DNA from: CAYNYM01 sp049366815
GTDB lineage: Bacteria; Desulfobacterota; DSM-4660; Desulfatiglandales; HGW-15
NCBI GenBank assembly: GCA_049366815.1
Contig: JBMNCO010000204.1
Span: forward strand, 1-19,039
DNA: 19,039 nt
Direction of reading: 5' to 3'
Shown here: positions 1 through 7,734 of the stretch, piece by piece
Position numbering within the stretch: the stretch's first letter is position 1
Layout of the letters: each line of letters starts with the position of its first letter
The notes under the pieces: generated by a model
Databases searched by the model: none
What the model saw: the letters and a program-made list of their open reading frames with translations, nothing else
Told to the model about the DNA's origin: nothing
Program-made: the position numbers and the translations under genes

Positions 1-426
1 TGGCTTGTCTTCAACATCATCCGCAAAAGAAAATACTGATCACCAAGGCCGGGAGAAAATTCCGCCTGCTCCGAGAAAATTCCGGTCCCTGCTTTCCGCT
101 GCCTGGGTGGGAACCTCAATGCGAAGAGGACTCTTTTGCATTTCCAAATGCCTGATTTGACACTATCCTGTGCAAAAAATAGACTTGTTTTGGACACCAA
201 TGATCTTTTCCCGTCAATCAGGCTTCGTCTCGACCGACAGGGCAAGCAGCAAGGGGCTGATAAGAATTCAGGTGAAGGCCATAAAAAAGCGCCATATCAG
301 CAAGTTAAAACGTTTACCTGCCGTTTTCAGCTCGGGAAAAGTACACAAATTAGGTTGACATGTCAGGAATTTTATTGGATATAACACGCGGGATTTTCAA
401 ATCAATAACCAATCAGGAGGAACGAA
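1..426. other. 5' non-coding region upstream of hbd
   Basis: I see no convincing gene here. The longest open frame (136-384, plus) has no ribosome binding site, no recognisable domain and a composition unlike the neighbouring genes. The only structure is a 12-base direct repeat, GAGAAAATTCCG, at 53-64 and 73-84, exactly 20 bases apart, plus the candidate promoter described separately. The left part may be the tail of an upstream intergenic region, since no stop-bearing coding frame enters from the window edge. Confidence 0.5.
355..385 (+). promoter_or_regulatory. Candidate sigma-70 promoter for hbd
   Basis: A perfect -35 hexamer TTGACA lies at 355-360. A TATAAC hexamer at 380-385 would be 19 bases away, which is long; GATATA at 378-383 gives the ideal 17 bases but matches less well. 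The start codon follows about 40 bases later with a good ribosome binding site. The call rests on consensus resemblance only. Confidence 0.35.
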
Positions 427-1284
427 ATGGATGTCAAGACCATAGGAGTATTGGGCGCAGGAACGATGGGAAATGGTATCGCCCAGGTCGCCGCACAAGC
501 AGGATACAACGTCGTCATGAGAGATATCGAAGACAGGTTTGTTGAGAATGGGATCAAAAATATCGATAAATTCCTCTCCAAGAGCGTTGAAAAGGGCAAG
601 ATGACCGCGGAGGACAAGAGCGCCGTTATGGGGAGGATCAAACCCACAACCAAAATGGAGGACTTAAAAGACGTAGATTTCGTCATCGAAGCAGTCCTTG
701 AAATCATGGATCTGAAAAAGCAGATTTTTGCTGAACTCGACGAACTGACAAGGAAAGATGTCATCCTGGGAACCAACACCTCCTCCATGTCCATCACCGA
801 GATTGCAACAGCAACCAAGAGGCCGGAAAAGGTCATGGGCGTGCATTTTTTCAACCCCGTTCCGCTCATGAGACTGGTAGAACTTGTGAGAGGCCAGTTT
901 ACCGCTGATGAGACCGTGGCAGTAGCGGCCGAAGTGTCCAAGAAAATGGGGAAGGAGTCGGTCGAAGTCAAGGTGGATGTGCCGGCATTTCTAGTCAACA
1001 GGCTCATGATGCCCCACTTTGTCGAGGCCATGAGCCTTCTTGAACAGGGTGTGGCGACAAAAGAAGATATTGACAAGGCCGCAAAACTGGGCCTCAACTA
1101 CCCCATGGGACCTTTTGAACTCATGGATCTGACGGGCCTCGATATCGCCATGAACATCAACGACTACATGCGTCAGGAATTGGCCCAAGAACTCAAGTGG
1201 CACTCCTGCCTGCAGCTCAAAAACCTGGTAAAGGCCGGACGTCTCGGCAGGAAGACGGGTGCAGGCTGGTACGAGTATAAATAA
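427..1284 (+). CDS. hbd: 3-hydroxybutyryl-CoA / 3-hydroxyacyl-CoA dehydrogenase
   Basis: This enzyme interconverts (S)-3-hydroxyacyl-CoA and 3-ketoacyl-CoA with NAD(P), in beta-oxidation or butyryl-CoA metabolism, in the cytoplasm. The 285-residue length is typical of the short monofunctional family. The N-terminal Rossmann fold carries GAGTMG (residues 10-15) and an acidic residue D33 at the end of the second strand, which favours NAD. The catalytic His-Glu pair is visible as H140 (in VMGVHFFNPV) and E152 (in LVELV), with S119 in NTSS and N191 in FLVNR. The C-terminal helical domain ends in the usual G-x-K-TGAGWYEY motif. AGGAGG at 415-420 sits six bases before the ATG and fixes the start. 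The gene stands alone: a terminator follows at 1423 and the next gene starts 584 bases later, so its pathway partners must be elsewhere. Confidence 0.95.
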   Translation: MDVKTIGVLGAGTMGNGIAQVAAQAGYNVVMRDIEDRFVENGIKNIDKFLSKSVEKGKMTAEDKSAVMGRIKPTTKMEDLKDVDFVIEAVLEIMDLKKQIFAELDELTRKDVILGTNTSSMSITEIATATKRPEKVMGVHFFNPVPLMRLVELVRGQFTADETVAVAAEVSKKMGKESVEVKVDVPAFLVNRLMMPHFVEAMSLLEQGVATKEDIDKAAKLGLNYPMGPFELMDLTGLDIAMNINDYMRQELAQELKWHSCLQLKNLVKAGRLGRKTGAGWYEYK

Positions 1285-1422
1285 CACGTGCCGACGGACC
1301 TGCGAGGCGTCATTGCCGCGAGGCTGACCCCGCTTCATCAGGGCCTACTTCCAAAATCCAACGGACGAGGATTTTTCTATAATTTAAAGGCCACAAAGTA
1401 AGAGATCTCAGATTGTTTGGAC

Positions 1423-1456
1423 CGGGACTGGGTTTATTATTCAGTCCCGTTTTTTT
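1423..1456 (+). terminator. Intrinsic terminator downstream of hbd
   Basis: CGGGACTG (1423-1430) and CAGTCCCG (1442-1449) form a perfect 8-bp GC-rich stem with an 11-base AT-rich loop, followed directly by seven T residues (1450-1456). It lies 138 bases after the hbd stop codon and would isolate hbd from the wtp operon. Confidence 0.88.
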
Positions 1457-1734
1457 GGCCGCAGGAATTCGATAGATTTCGATGCCTCATTTATTGGTGT
1501 CTAAATATAGATCCATTTTCCGCGAGGGTCTCTGGTCAAATCATGCAATTGGAGGTGAAAAACGCTCATCTGAGCTCCTTAACTGAGCAACGGCAAATTC
1601 TTTCGGAGTGTGCCTCATTATTCCTTTAATTCACTTCCTTCTTTTTCTTCTATATATATTACTTAAGTAGTTGTATTGAGCACTCATCTTCTTGTCTTTT
1701 CCCCCTTTATATAACGAAAAAACGCGATAATGCA

Positions 1735-1761
1735 TTGACAACCTTTTCACCGAGGTATAGA
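1735..1761 (+). promoter_or_regulatory. Candidate promoter of the wtp operon
   Basis: TTGACA at 1735-1740 is a perfect -35 hexamer; the best nearby -10 is TATAGA at 1756-1761, only 15 bases away. The surrounding sequence is AT-rich. It would give a leader of roughly 100 bases before wtpA. The short spacing could mean an activator-dependent promoter or a wrong assignment. Confidence 0.3.
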
Positions 1762-1817
1762 AATTGAGTTTGCTTTTATGTCAAGCATGCCACATAGGAA
1801 CATCACTTAAAATTTTT

Positions 1818-1853
1818 GTAACACTTTAACCCTTTGAAAAATTCGAAAGGAAA
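1818..1853 (+). repeat. 36-nt repeated leader element, copy 1 (wtpA)
   Basis: This 36-base stretch is identical at 34 positions to the minus-strand sequence at 9322-9287 upstream of the response-regulator gene; the two differences are at 1824 and 1829. Its core is CCTTTGAAAAATTCG (1831-1845). It ends directly before the wtpA ribosome binding site (AAGGAGG, 1852-1858). CCTTT (1831-1835) can pair with either of two successive AAAGG runs (1846-1850 or 1851-1855), the second overlapping the ribosome binding site, so a role in translation control is conceivable but unproven. Confidence 0.8.
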
Positions 1854-1868
1854 GGAGGCATTACTGCA

Positions 1869-2855
1869 ATGCGTTCAAAAAAATCGTTTGCATCATTAAT
1901 TTTGGTTTTTGGCATAATCGCCATGGCCTTTACACCAGCCTTGGTTGGTGCCGAACCCCAGGGAAAGCTGATCATGTTCCACGCGGGGAGCCTTACTCTG
2001 CCCTTTGAGGCCATGGAAAAGGCCTTTGAGAGCCGGTACCCCAAGGTGGACCTGCTTCGGGAGGCCAGCGGTAGCCAACAGGCGGCCAGGAAGATATCGG
2101 ACCTTAAAAAGCCCTGTGATATCATGGCATCGGCCGATTACAAGGTCATCGACAAACTGCTCATTCCCGATTATGCGGACTGGAACGTCCGTTTTGCCTA
2201 CAATCAACTCGTTCTCTGCTACACGGACAAGAGCAGGTATGCCGGGGAAATCAACGCAGACAACTGGTACGACATCCTGCAGAAAGACGGTGTGGTGTGG
2301 GGACACTCCGATCCCAACCTGGACCCCTGCGGATATCGCTCACTCATGGTCCTTCAACTGGCAGAGAACCACTACAATATGCCGGGTCTTTACGAGAAAA
2401 TCATTGCCAACCGCCCAAAGGAAAACATTCGACCCAAATCCGTCGAGTTGATCTCCCTCCTCCAGACCGGAAACATGGACTATGCATGGGAATACCTTTC
2501 TGTTGCGGTTCAGCACGGATTGAAGTACATTGTGCTCCCGGACGAAATCAACCTCGGCAATTACAAGTACGATGATCTTTACGAAAAGGCGATGGTCAAG
2601 GTCACGGGAAAGGAACCGGGGACATTTATGGAAATCAAGGGGGAATCCTGCACCTACGGGGTGACCCTGATCAAGGACGCCCCGAACATGGAAGCGGCTA
2701 TGGCCTTCTTGTCATACCTTCTCGATCCCCAGGGTGGACTCAAGATCCTCGAGGATATGGGGCAACCCCCCTTTATCCCCTGCCGGGTTCCGACCGGAGA
2801 CATGAAGGAAAAGCTGCCTGCAGGGCTTAAAGGCCTCGTTGAGGTGAGAAACTAG
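1869..2855 (+). CDS. wtpA: Tungstate/molybdate ABC transporter substrate-binding protein
   Basis: This is the periplasmic receptor of a tungstate (possibly molybdate) importer. Residues 1-28 form a signal peptide: basic MRSKK, a hydrophobic core and a VGA-E cleavage site. The mature protein has the WtpA hallmarks: FHAGSL (37-42), REASGSQ (64-70), DIMASADY (84-91), DPCGYR (152-157) and DYAWEYLSVAVQH (204-216). From structures of archaeal WtpA/ModA proteins that hold the oxyanion octahedrally, D152 and E208 are the likely side-chain ligands. The 328-residue length suits the family. The ATG follows AAGGAGG (1852-1858) by ten bases. It is the first gene of wtpABC, with the permease beginning 16 bases after its stop. 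Tungstate versus molybdate preference cannot be read from sequence, though the family characterised in Pyrococcus prefers tungstate. Confidence 0.93.
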   Translation: MRSKKSFASLILVFGIIAMAFTPALVGAEPQGKLIMFHAGSLTLPFEAMEKAFESRYPKVDLLREASGSQQAARKISDLKKPCDIMASADYKVIDKLLIPDYADWNVRFAYNQLVLCYTDKSRYAGEINADNWYDILQKDGVVWGHSDPNLDPCGYRSLMVLQLAENHYNMPGLYEKIIANRPKENIRPKSVELISLLQTGNMDYAWEYLSVAVQHGLKYIVLPDEINLGNYKYDDLYEKAMVKVTGKEPGTFMEIKGESCTYGVTLIKDAPNMEAAMAFLSYLLDPQGGLKILEDMGQPPFIPCRVPTGDMKEKLPAGLKGLVEVRN

Positions 2856-2871
2856 TTTAAACAAAGCAAGC

Positions 2872-3657
2872 ATGAGAAAGAGAGAACCCTTTTTTTGGTT
2901 TACCGTGTCCTGCGGTCTGGTGATCATGGCCTTCATCGTCGTACCACTGTTCGAGATGATGACCTCACCCTCTCTCTCCGGACTCGCAGAGACTTTTAAG
3001 GACAAGGACGTGATGCGGTCGATCCGGCTGAGCCTTTACACCGCGGGGTCGGCCGCTCTCATTTCCTTCATCCTGGGCACACCTCTGGCCTATATCCTGG
3101 CACGGAGCGAATTCCGGGGCAAGCGGCTGGTGGAGAGCATCATCGACCTGCCCATCGTGATCCCCCATCCTGTCGTGGGTATCGCCATCCTCAGTGTTGC
3201 GGGAAAGAACCACTGGATCGGGCAGGTGATCAATGAATTGGGGATTCGAATCATGGGAAGTGTGACGGGCATTATCGTCGTGCTGACCTTTGTCGGCATC
3301 CCTTTTTATATCAACGCCGCAAAAGACGGCTTTGAAGGGATTTCGCCCAGGCTTGAGAATGTCTCCCGCAGCCTAGGGGCCACCATGACGGGCACCTTTC
3401 TCCGCATCACCTTTCCCCTGGCCCGACGCAGCATGCTCATCGGCGTCATCATGTGCAGTGCCCGGGCCATCAGCGAATTCGGAGCGGTCATTATTGTGGC
3501 CTACCACCCCATGATTGCGCCGGTCATGATCTATGAACGCTTCGAGGCCTACGGACTGAAATATTCGCAGCCCGTAGCCGTCTGGCTCGTCTTTATCTGT
3601 CTGACCCTCTTCCTGGCCCTTCGAATTCTGACCCTGCACAGAAAGGCTAGGGCATGA
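2872..3657 (+). CDS. wtpB: Tungstate/molybdate ABC transporter permease
   Basis: This is the inner-membrane permease subunit of the importer, probably acting as a homodimer. Six hydrophobic segments are visible, near residues 8-28, 53-77, 90-110, 130-148, 187-212 and 234-252. The cytoplasmic EAA-type loop that contacts the ATPase is at about 162-183 (SRSLGAT through ITFPLARR). The 261-residue length fits the ModB/WtpB/CysT class. The ribosome binding site is poor, so translation may depend on coupling to wtpA, whose stop lies only 16 bases upstream. The last codons overlap the start of wtpC as ATGA. Confidence 0.92.
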   Translation: MRKREPFFWFTVSCGLVIMAFIVVPLFEMMTSPSLSGLAETFKDKDVMRSIRLSLYTAGSAALISFILGTPLAYILARSEFRGKRLVESIIDLPIVIPHPVVGIAILSVAGKNHWIGQVINELGIRIMGSVTGIIVVLTFVGIPFYINAAKDGFEGISPRLENVSRSLGATMTGTFLRITFPLARRSMLIGVIMCSARAISEFGAVIIVAYHPMIAPVMIYERFEAYGLKYSQPVAVWLVFICLTLFLALRILTLHRKARA

Positions 3658-4691
3658 TCCGTATCGAGAATCTTCACATCAGCCTTCCGGGGTTCAGCCT
3701 CCGCGAGATCAATATCCACATCAAGGAAAATGAGTTCTTTATCCTGATGGGTCCCACCGGGGCCGGGAAGACGGTGCTTCTGGAGGGGATGGCCGGCCTG
3801 GTTCCTATAAAAAGCGGCAAGATCTTCGTAGAGGGTGGGGACATCACCGGAGTGCCCCCTGAGAAGCGGGGGATCAGTATTGTGTACCAGGACCACGCTC
3901 TGTTCCCCCACCTTACGGTCCGGGACAATATCAGGTACGGCCTGCGATACCATGCCATCGAAACAAACGAAGGGACCAGGCGCTTCCAACGGCTCATAGA
4001 CCTCCTGGACATCCCCCACCTCCTGGAACGGATTCCATTGAATCTGAGCGGCGGAGAAAAACAGAGGGTCGCCCTGGCAAGGGCCCTGATCGTAGCGCCA
4101 AAGGTCATCCTTTTGGACGAACCTCTCTCGGCACTGGATCCGAACTTCCGGGAGGAGATACGCAGCGTACTCAAGAGACTTCAGCGATCATGGGGTGTGA
4201 CCTTCGTGATGGTCACCCATGATTTTGCCGAGGCCCTGGCCATGGCAGACCGCGCGGCCGTGCTCAACAACGGTTTGATCGAGCAGACCGGCACCATCGA
4301 GGACATTTTTCAAAAACCGGACTCCGCCTTTGTAGCGGACTTCGTGGGCATGAAAAACCTCTTCAAGGGCGAATTCAGGGATACCCGGGCCAGAATCGCG
4401 GACTTAGAGGTCGACCTCGGCTGTCCCTCCCCTGAGGGAAAAGTCTACGTCGCCATTCGTCCGGAAGATATTGCGATCAACAGGGACAGTGACAGGATCA
4501 GGGCCGAAAACAAATTTGAGGGCAAGGTGAAGTCCGTCATTGATCAGGGATTCACCTACGAGATCCAGGTCGGGGTAGGGGAGATCCTTTTTAAAGCCCT
4601 TATCACCAAAAAGGCCCTCTTCAAGTTGGGGATTCGGGAGGGGAGCCACGTCTTTCTCGGATTCAAGTCAACGGCCATTCACACCTTCTGA
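3654..4691 (+). CDS. wtpC: Tungstate/molybdate ABC transporter ATP-binding protein
   Basis: This ATPase drives the importer. The N-terminal nucleotide-binding domain has all motifs: Walker A GPTGAGKT (33-40), Q-loop VYQDHALFP (77-85), signature LSGGE (131-135), Walker B VILLDE (151-156), D-loop SALD (159-162) and switch H189. A C-terminal region from about residue 235, including VYVAIRPEDIAI (264-275), has the TOBE-type regulatory fold common to ModC/WtpC and related importers. The first base of its ATG lies inside the wtpB stop (ATGA overlap), showing translational coupling. It ends only 21 bases from the end of the convergent histidine kinase gene, with no hairpin terminator visible between them. 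Confidence 0.93.
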   Translation: MIRIENLHISLPGFSLREINIHIKENEFFILMGPTGAGKTVLLEGMAGLVPIKSGKIFVEGGDITGVPPEKRGISIVYQDHALFPHLTVRDNIRYGLRYHAIETNEGTRRFQRLIDLLDIPHLLERIPLNLSGGEKQRVALARALIVAPKVILLDEPLSALDPNFREEIRSVLKRLQRSWGVTFVMVTHDFAEALAMADRAAVLNNGLIEQTGTIEDIFQKPDSAFVADFVGMKNLFKGEFRDTRARIADLEVDLGCPSPEGKVYVAIRPEDIAINRDSDRIRAENKFEGKVKSVIDQGFTYEIQVGVGEILFKALITKKALFKLGIREGSHVFLGFKSTAIHTF

Positions 4692-4712
4692 ACACACTTA
4701 CAACGCAGGATA

Positions 4713-6167
4713 CTATGAAACGACAAGGGGCAAGTAGACGGCAAAGGTGCTCCCGTGGTCGGGTTCGCTGTCAATGACAATTTTGCCGTGATGCGCCTTG
4801 AGTATGCTGTTCACAATCGCCAGGCCCAGCCCGGTCCCGTTGATAAAACGGGTTTTATCATTTTTTACACGATAAAATCGCTCCAGAATCAAGTCCTTCT
4901 CTTCCTTTTCTATGCCGATGCCGGTGTCCTTCACCTTGATACAGAGGTACGGGCTTGCCACTTCAGCCGAAACCGTGACACGGCCATGGCCCGGCGTGTA
5001 CTTGATCGCGTTGCCGATCAGGTTGGAGATCACTTCGACCATGTTGTCCCGGTTGCCCAGTATGGCCGGAAGTTCCTGAGCGACCATCAGCATGAGGTCA
5101 ATGCCCTTAGCCTGGGCCCTGGGTTGGAAAAAGGCCACCTGATCCTCCAGAATCGGAATCATATTCAATCTTTCCCTTTCCTGGTTGAGTAGGCCGGACT
5201 CAATCTTTGCCAGATCCAGGAGTTCTGAGGTAAGATCCACCAGAGATTTGAGCCGCCCTGACGTCCTACCCAATATCTCCCTCTGATTTTCCGGCAAATC
5301 CCCGGCCACGCCATCCAGGATCAACTTGATCTGCATCAGTACGGTGTTCAAGGGACCACGGATTTCGTGGGCGACCATGGAAACCAGATCGGACTTCATC
5401 TGATCCATCTTTTTCAATGCGGTAATATCATGTATGAGCGTAATGGTGCCGAGATTCCTGCCCATTCGATCCCTGAAAGGGACACATCTGGCGCTCAGGA
5501 CCAGTTCCTGGGTCTCGCCCAGGGGCCTGTAGTGAATTTCTTCCGCCAATTCGGAGAATTGATCTCTCGGCATTGAGAGTGCCTGATCGATCATTTTTTC
5601 CATCTCCTCATTATTGATGACATGTTCCGCCATCCTGCCAATGGGTTCTCTTCCATGGTAACCGATCATTTCCAAAAACGCCGGATTGACCAGAGCGACC
5701 TTCTTACCGCTATCAGTGGCCATGACCCCGTCGGCGAGATGATTGATGAGGACGCCCATCCGTGACTTTTCATTCGTGATATCCTCAAGGGTCCGGAGAA
5801 AATCTATGGCCTTGATGACAACCAGTCTCAGATCCTGTGGCGAGAAGGGCTTTGAAATGAAATCAAAGGCCCCTGTTTTCATGGCCTCTACGGCATGATC
5901 CAAGGTGGCATAACCCGTAATGACGATGACAACCGTATGGGGCCGCTCGCTCTTGAGATGGGCCAGAACATCCATACCGGAGATGCCGGGCATCATCAAG
6001 TCAAGAAGAACGATGTCAAAGTGCTCCTGTTCGATACGTTCCAAGGCCTGGTGACCGTTTTCCGCGACCACCGCAAAGAAACCGTCCTTGGTGAGCATCT
6101 GACGGCAGCCTTCACGAATGCTTTTTTCATCATCCACTACCAGGATTCTTGTCTTGAAGGTTTCCAC
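4713..6167 (-). CDS. REC-PAS-histidine kinase
   Basis: This cytoplasmic signalling protein has a receiver domain in front of a kinase. With the GTG start at 6167 it has 484 residues: receiver at about 5-125 (acid pocket D12-D13, phospho-acceptor D56 in LLDLMMPG, K106 in SKP); PAS at about 136-248; HisKA with H267 in VAHEIRGPL; ATPase with N386, DTGIG (414-418) and GTGLGLA (444-450). No membrane segment is present. I prefer GTG at 6167 because AAAGGA (6175-6180) lies seven bases before it and the receiver begins at once; a longer frame starting at 6293 would add 42 low-complexity residues and overlap the upstream kinase gene by 65 bases. It is last in the signalling operon. A receiver ahead of the kinase suggests it accepts phosphate from another kinase, perhaps the one encoded just upstream. 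Confidence 0.9.
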   Translation of the reverse strand: METFKTRILVVDDEKSIREGCRQMLTKDGFFAVVAENGHQALERIEQEHFDIVLLDLMMPGISGMDVLAHLKSERPHTVVIVITGYATLDHAVEAMKTGAFDFISKPFSPQDLRLVVIKAIDFLRTLEDITNEKSRMGVLINHLADGVMATDSGKKVALVNPAFLEMIGYHGREPIGRMAEHVINNEEMEKMIDQALSMPRDQFSELAEEIHYRPLGETQELVLSARCVPFRDRMGRNLGTITLIHDITALKKMDQMKSDLVSMVAHEIRGPLNTVLMQIKLILDGVAGDLPENQREILGRTSGRLKSLVDLTSELLDLAKIESGLLNQERERLNMIPILEDQVAFFQPRAQAKGIDLMLMVAQELPAILGNRDNMVEVISNLIGNAIKYTPGHGRVTVSAEVASPYLCIKVKDTGIGIEKEEKDLILERFYRVKNDKTRFINGTGLGLAIVNSILKAHHGKIVIDSEPDHGSTFAVYLPLVVS

Positions 6168-6174
6168 GGTTTCA

Positions 6175-6180
6175 TCCTTT
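6175..6180 (-). promoter_or_regulatory. Ribosome binding site that fixes the REC-PAS-kinase start
   Basis: AAAGGA on the minus strand is spaced seven bases from the GTG at 6167. None of the upstream in-frame starts (for example the ATG at 6248) has a comparable site. Confidence 0.6.
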
Positions 6181-6228
6181 GGATTCGTCCCGGTCCTCTG
6201 CTCCCTATAACCCTCCCTGGAAGCGCTT

Positions 6229-7734
6229 TCACAGGTCTGTGATATCATCCGAGGCCCGGTAAAGCGGGAGTTCGACGAGGAAGGTCGTCCCACCAGGATC
6301 GGTTTCCTTGACCCGTATATCGCCGCCGTTCTCCATTATGATCCCATAAGCGGTGCTCAGGCCGAGACCGGTTCCTTTTCCGGGCTCCTTGGTGGTAAAA
6401 AAGGGATCAAAAATCCGGGGCAGGTTTTCCTCGGGAATACCGCACCCCGTATCCGATACCTCAAGGTAGGCCTTTCTTTTCGCCCTGTCCCGATAGGTTC
6501 GGAAGGTCAGCGACCCCTGGCCGTCCATGGCGTCTACGGCATTCATAATCAAATTGATCATGATCTGTATAAGCTGGTTCTTGTCGATGTAAATCATCAT
6601 CATGTCATCGGATAGGTCTTTTCGGATAATAATGTTCCCAAAAAATCTCTGGTCCCGGATGAGATTGAGACTCAGGTCCACAAGCGTGTTCAGGTCAATG
6701 ATCTTTTTGGCTGAATCGGCCTGCCTGCTGTAGGCAAGGAGATTCTTTACAATGTTCCTGCAGCGCCGTACATCATCGGTAATGCTTTCAAGGTTCCCCT
6801 TCAGAGGATGGCCATCTTCCAGATCCTCCAGGGCCAGTTCGGCATTGAAAAGGATGCCTGTCAAGGGATTATTGATCTCATGGGCCACCCCTGCCGCCAG
6901 TTGGCCCAGAGAGGCCATCTTTTCGGACTGCGCCAGCTGCAGTTGCGTTTGTCGAAGTTTCTTCTCCACGGCGAGTTTTTCCCTGAGATCATTGAATATA
7001 CCCATAGTGGCCACCTCCCAGCCCTCTTCGTAGATGATAGAGGCATTCAGCTCGACAGGAATTCTCTCACCCCTTGAATTGATGACCATGGTCTTCCACC
7101 CCTGCAGCTTTCCTTTCCCGCCCAGCTCTTCATCTCTCAATTTTCGCATGATTTCCCGCGCCACGCCGGGAGGATAGACGCACTCAATGGACTGCATCTG
7201 GTTGGCCTCCTCGAAGGAATACCCGAAAAGGCCCTCCGCGACCTCGTTCATGATTACAATATTGCCGGATCGATCCGCAGCCACGATGGCACTGGCGGAA
7301 CCCTGGATGGTTTTTTCCAGGAACTCTTTGGTCTCCTTAAGCTTTTTTTCAAGGAACTGAAGGCGTGTGACGTCCCTTACACTTTCCATAATGTAGATGA
7401 TGTCACCGTTGTCATTCAGTATGGGCGAGAAGACGCGATCTTCCCATCTGCTCCCCCCCCCTTCGAGGGTTATTTCCGAAAGGCTTGAGTGGCCTCTCTT
7501 ATCAATAAGAACCTCTAAAAAAGGACAACGCTCCCGCTCACAGGCTTCCCTGGAACCGTAGAAGGCCTCATGGCATTTCTTCCCGATAACCCGGTCAAGA
7601 GGGCCGTAATAATCGACGAAGGCCTGATTGGCATTGATGATGACCTTGTCGGGTCGAAGGATCAGGGTGGGAAAGGAAAGGGAGTCAAAAACCCGACTCC
7701 TCCAGTCTATCTCACCCATCATTTTTTTGTTCAT
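6229..7734 (-). CDS. PAS-PAS sensor histidine kinase
   Basis: This is a soluble sensor kinase of 501 residues with no predicted membrane segment. It has a first PAS at about 12-125, a second PAS at about 138-252, a short coiled linker, HisKA with H285 in GVAHEINNPL, and an HATPase with N398, DTGCGI (428-433) and GKGTGLGLS (452-460), which is NtrB-like. The first PAS carries a cysteine/histidine cluster, C54-H55, C64 and C70 (KKCHEAF ... EAC ... RCPF), so a redox, metal or cofactor signal is possible. The ATG overlaps the stop of the upstream ACT protein (ATGA), which implies coupled translation. No DNA-binding regulator is encoded next to it; the partners in the operon are a stand-alone receiver and the REC-PAS kinase. 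Confidence 0.92.
   Translation of the reverse strand: MNKKMMGEIDWRSRVFDSLSFPTLILRPDKVIINANQAFVDYYGPLDRVIGKKCHEAFYGSREACERERCPFLEVLIDKRGHSSLSEITLEGGGSRWEDRVFSPILNDNGDIIYIMESVRDVTRLQFLEKKLKETKEFLEKTIQGSASAIVAADRSGNIVIMNEVAEGLFGYSFEEANQMQSIECVYPPGVAREIMRKLRDEELGGKGKLQGWKTMVINSRGERIPVELNASIIYEEGWEVATMGIFNDLREKLAVEKKLRQTQLQLAQSEKMASLGQLAAGVAHEINNPLTGILFNAELALEDLEDGHPLKGNLESITDDVRRCRNIVKNLLAYSRQADSAKKIIDLNTLVDLSLNLIRDQRFFGNIIIRKDLSDDMMMIYIDKNQLIQIMINLIMNAVDAMDGQGSLTFRTYRDRAKRKAYLEVSDTGCGIPEENLPRIFDPFFTTKEPGKGTGLGLSTAYGIIMENGGDIRVKETDPGGTTFLVELPLYRASDDITDL

Larger units (their letters stand above)
1285..1868. other. Intergenic region between hbd and wtpA
   Basis: No gene is supported in these 584 bases; the short frame at 1417-1629 runs through the terminator and has no ribosome binding site. 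The stretch holds the hbd terminator (1423-1456), an AT-rich segment (about 1620-1830), a candidate wtp promoter near 1735, and one copy of a repeated 36-base element (1818-1853) just before the wtpA ribosome binding site. TATATAACGA at 1708-1717 resembles half of a ModE-type molybdate operator, but I found no matching second half at the right distance. Confidence 0.5.

Noticed and set aside
136..384. Short plus-strand open frame before hbd
   Set aside because: No ribosome binding site or domain, and the candidate hbd promoter overlaps its end.
1417..1629. 70-codon frame after hbd
   Set aside because: It starts before and reads through the intrinsic terminator and has no ribosome binding site.
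1708..1717. ModE-like half site TATATAACGA upstream of wtpA
   Set aside because: The second half site is missing at the expected 6-8 base spacing; kept only as a note.
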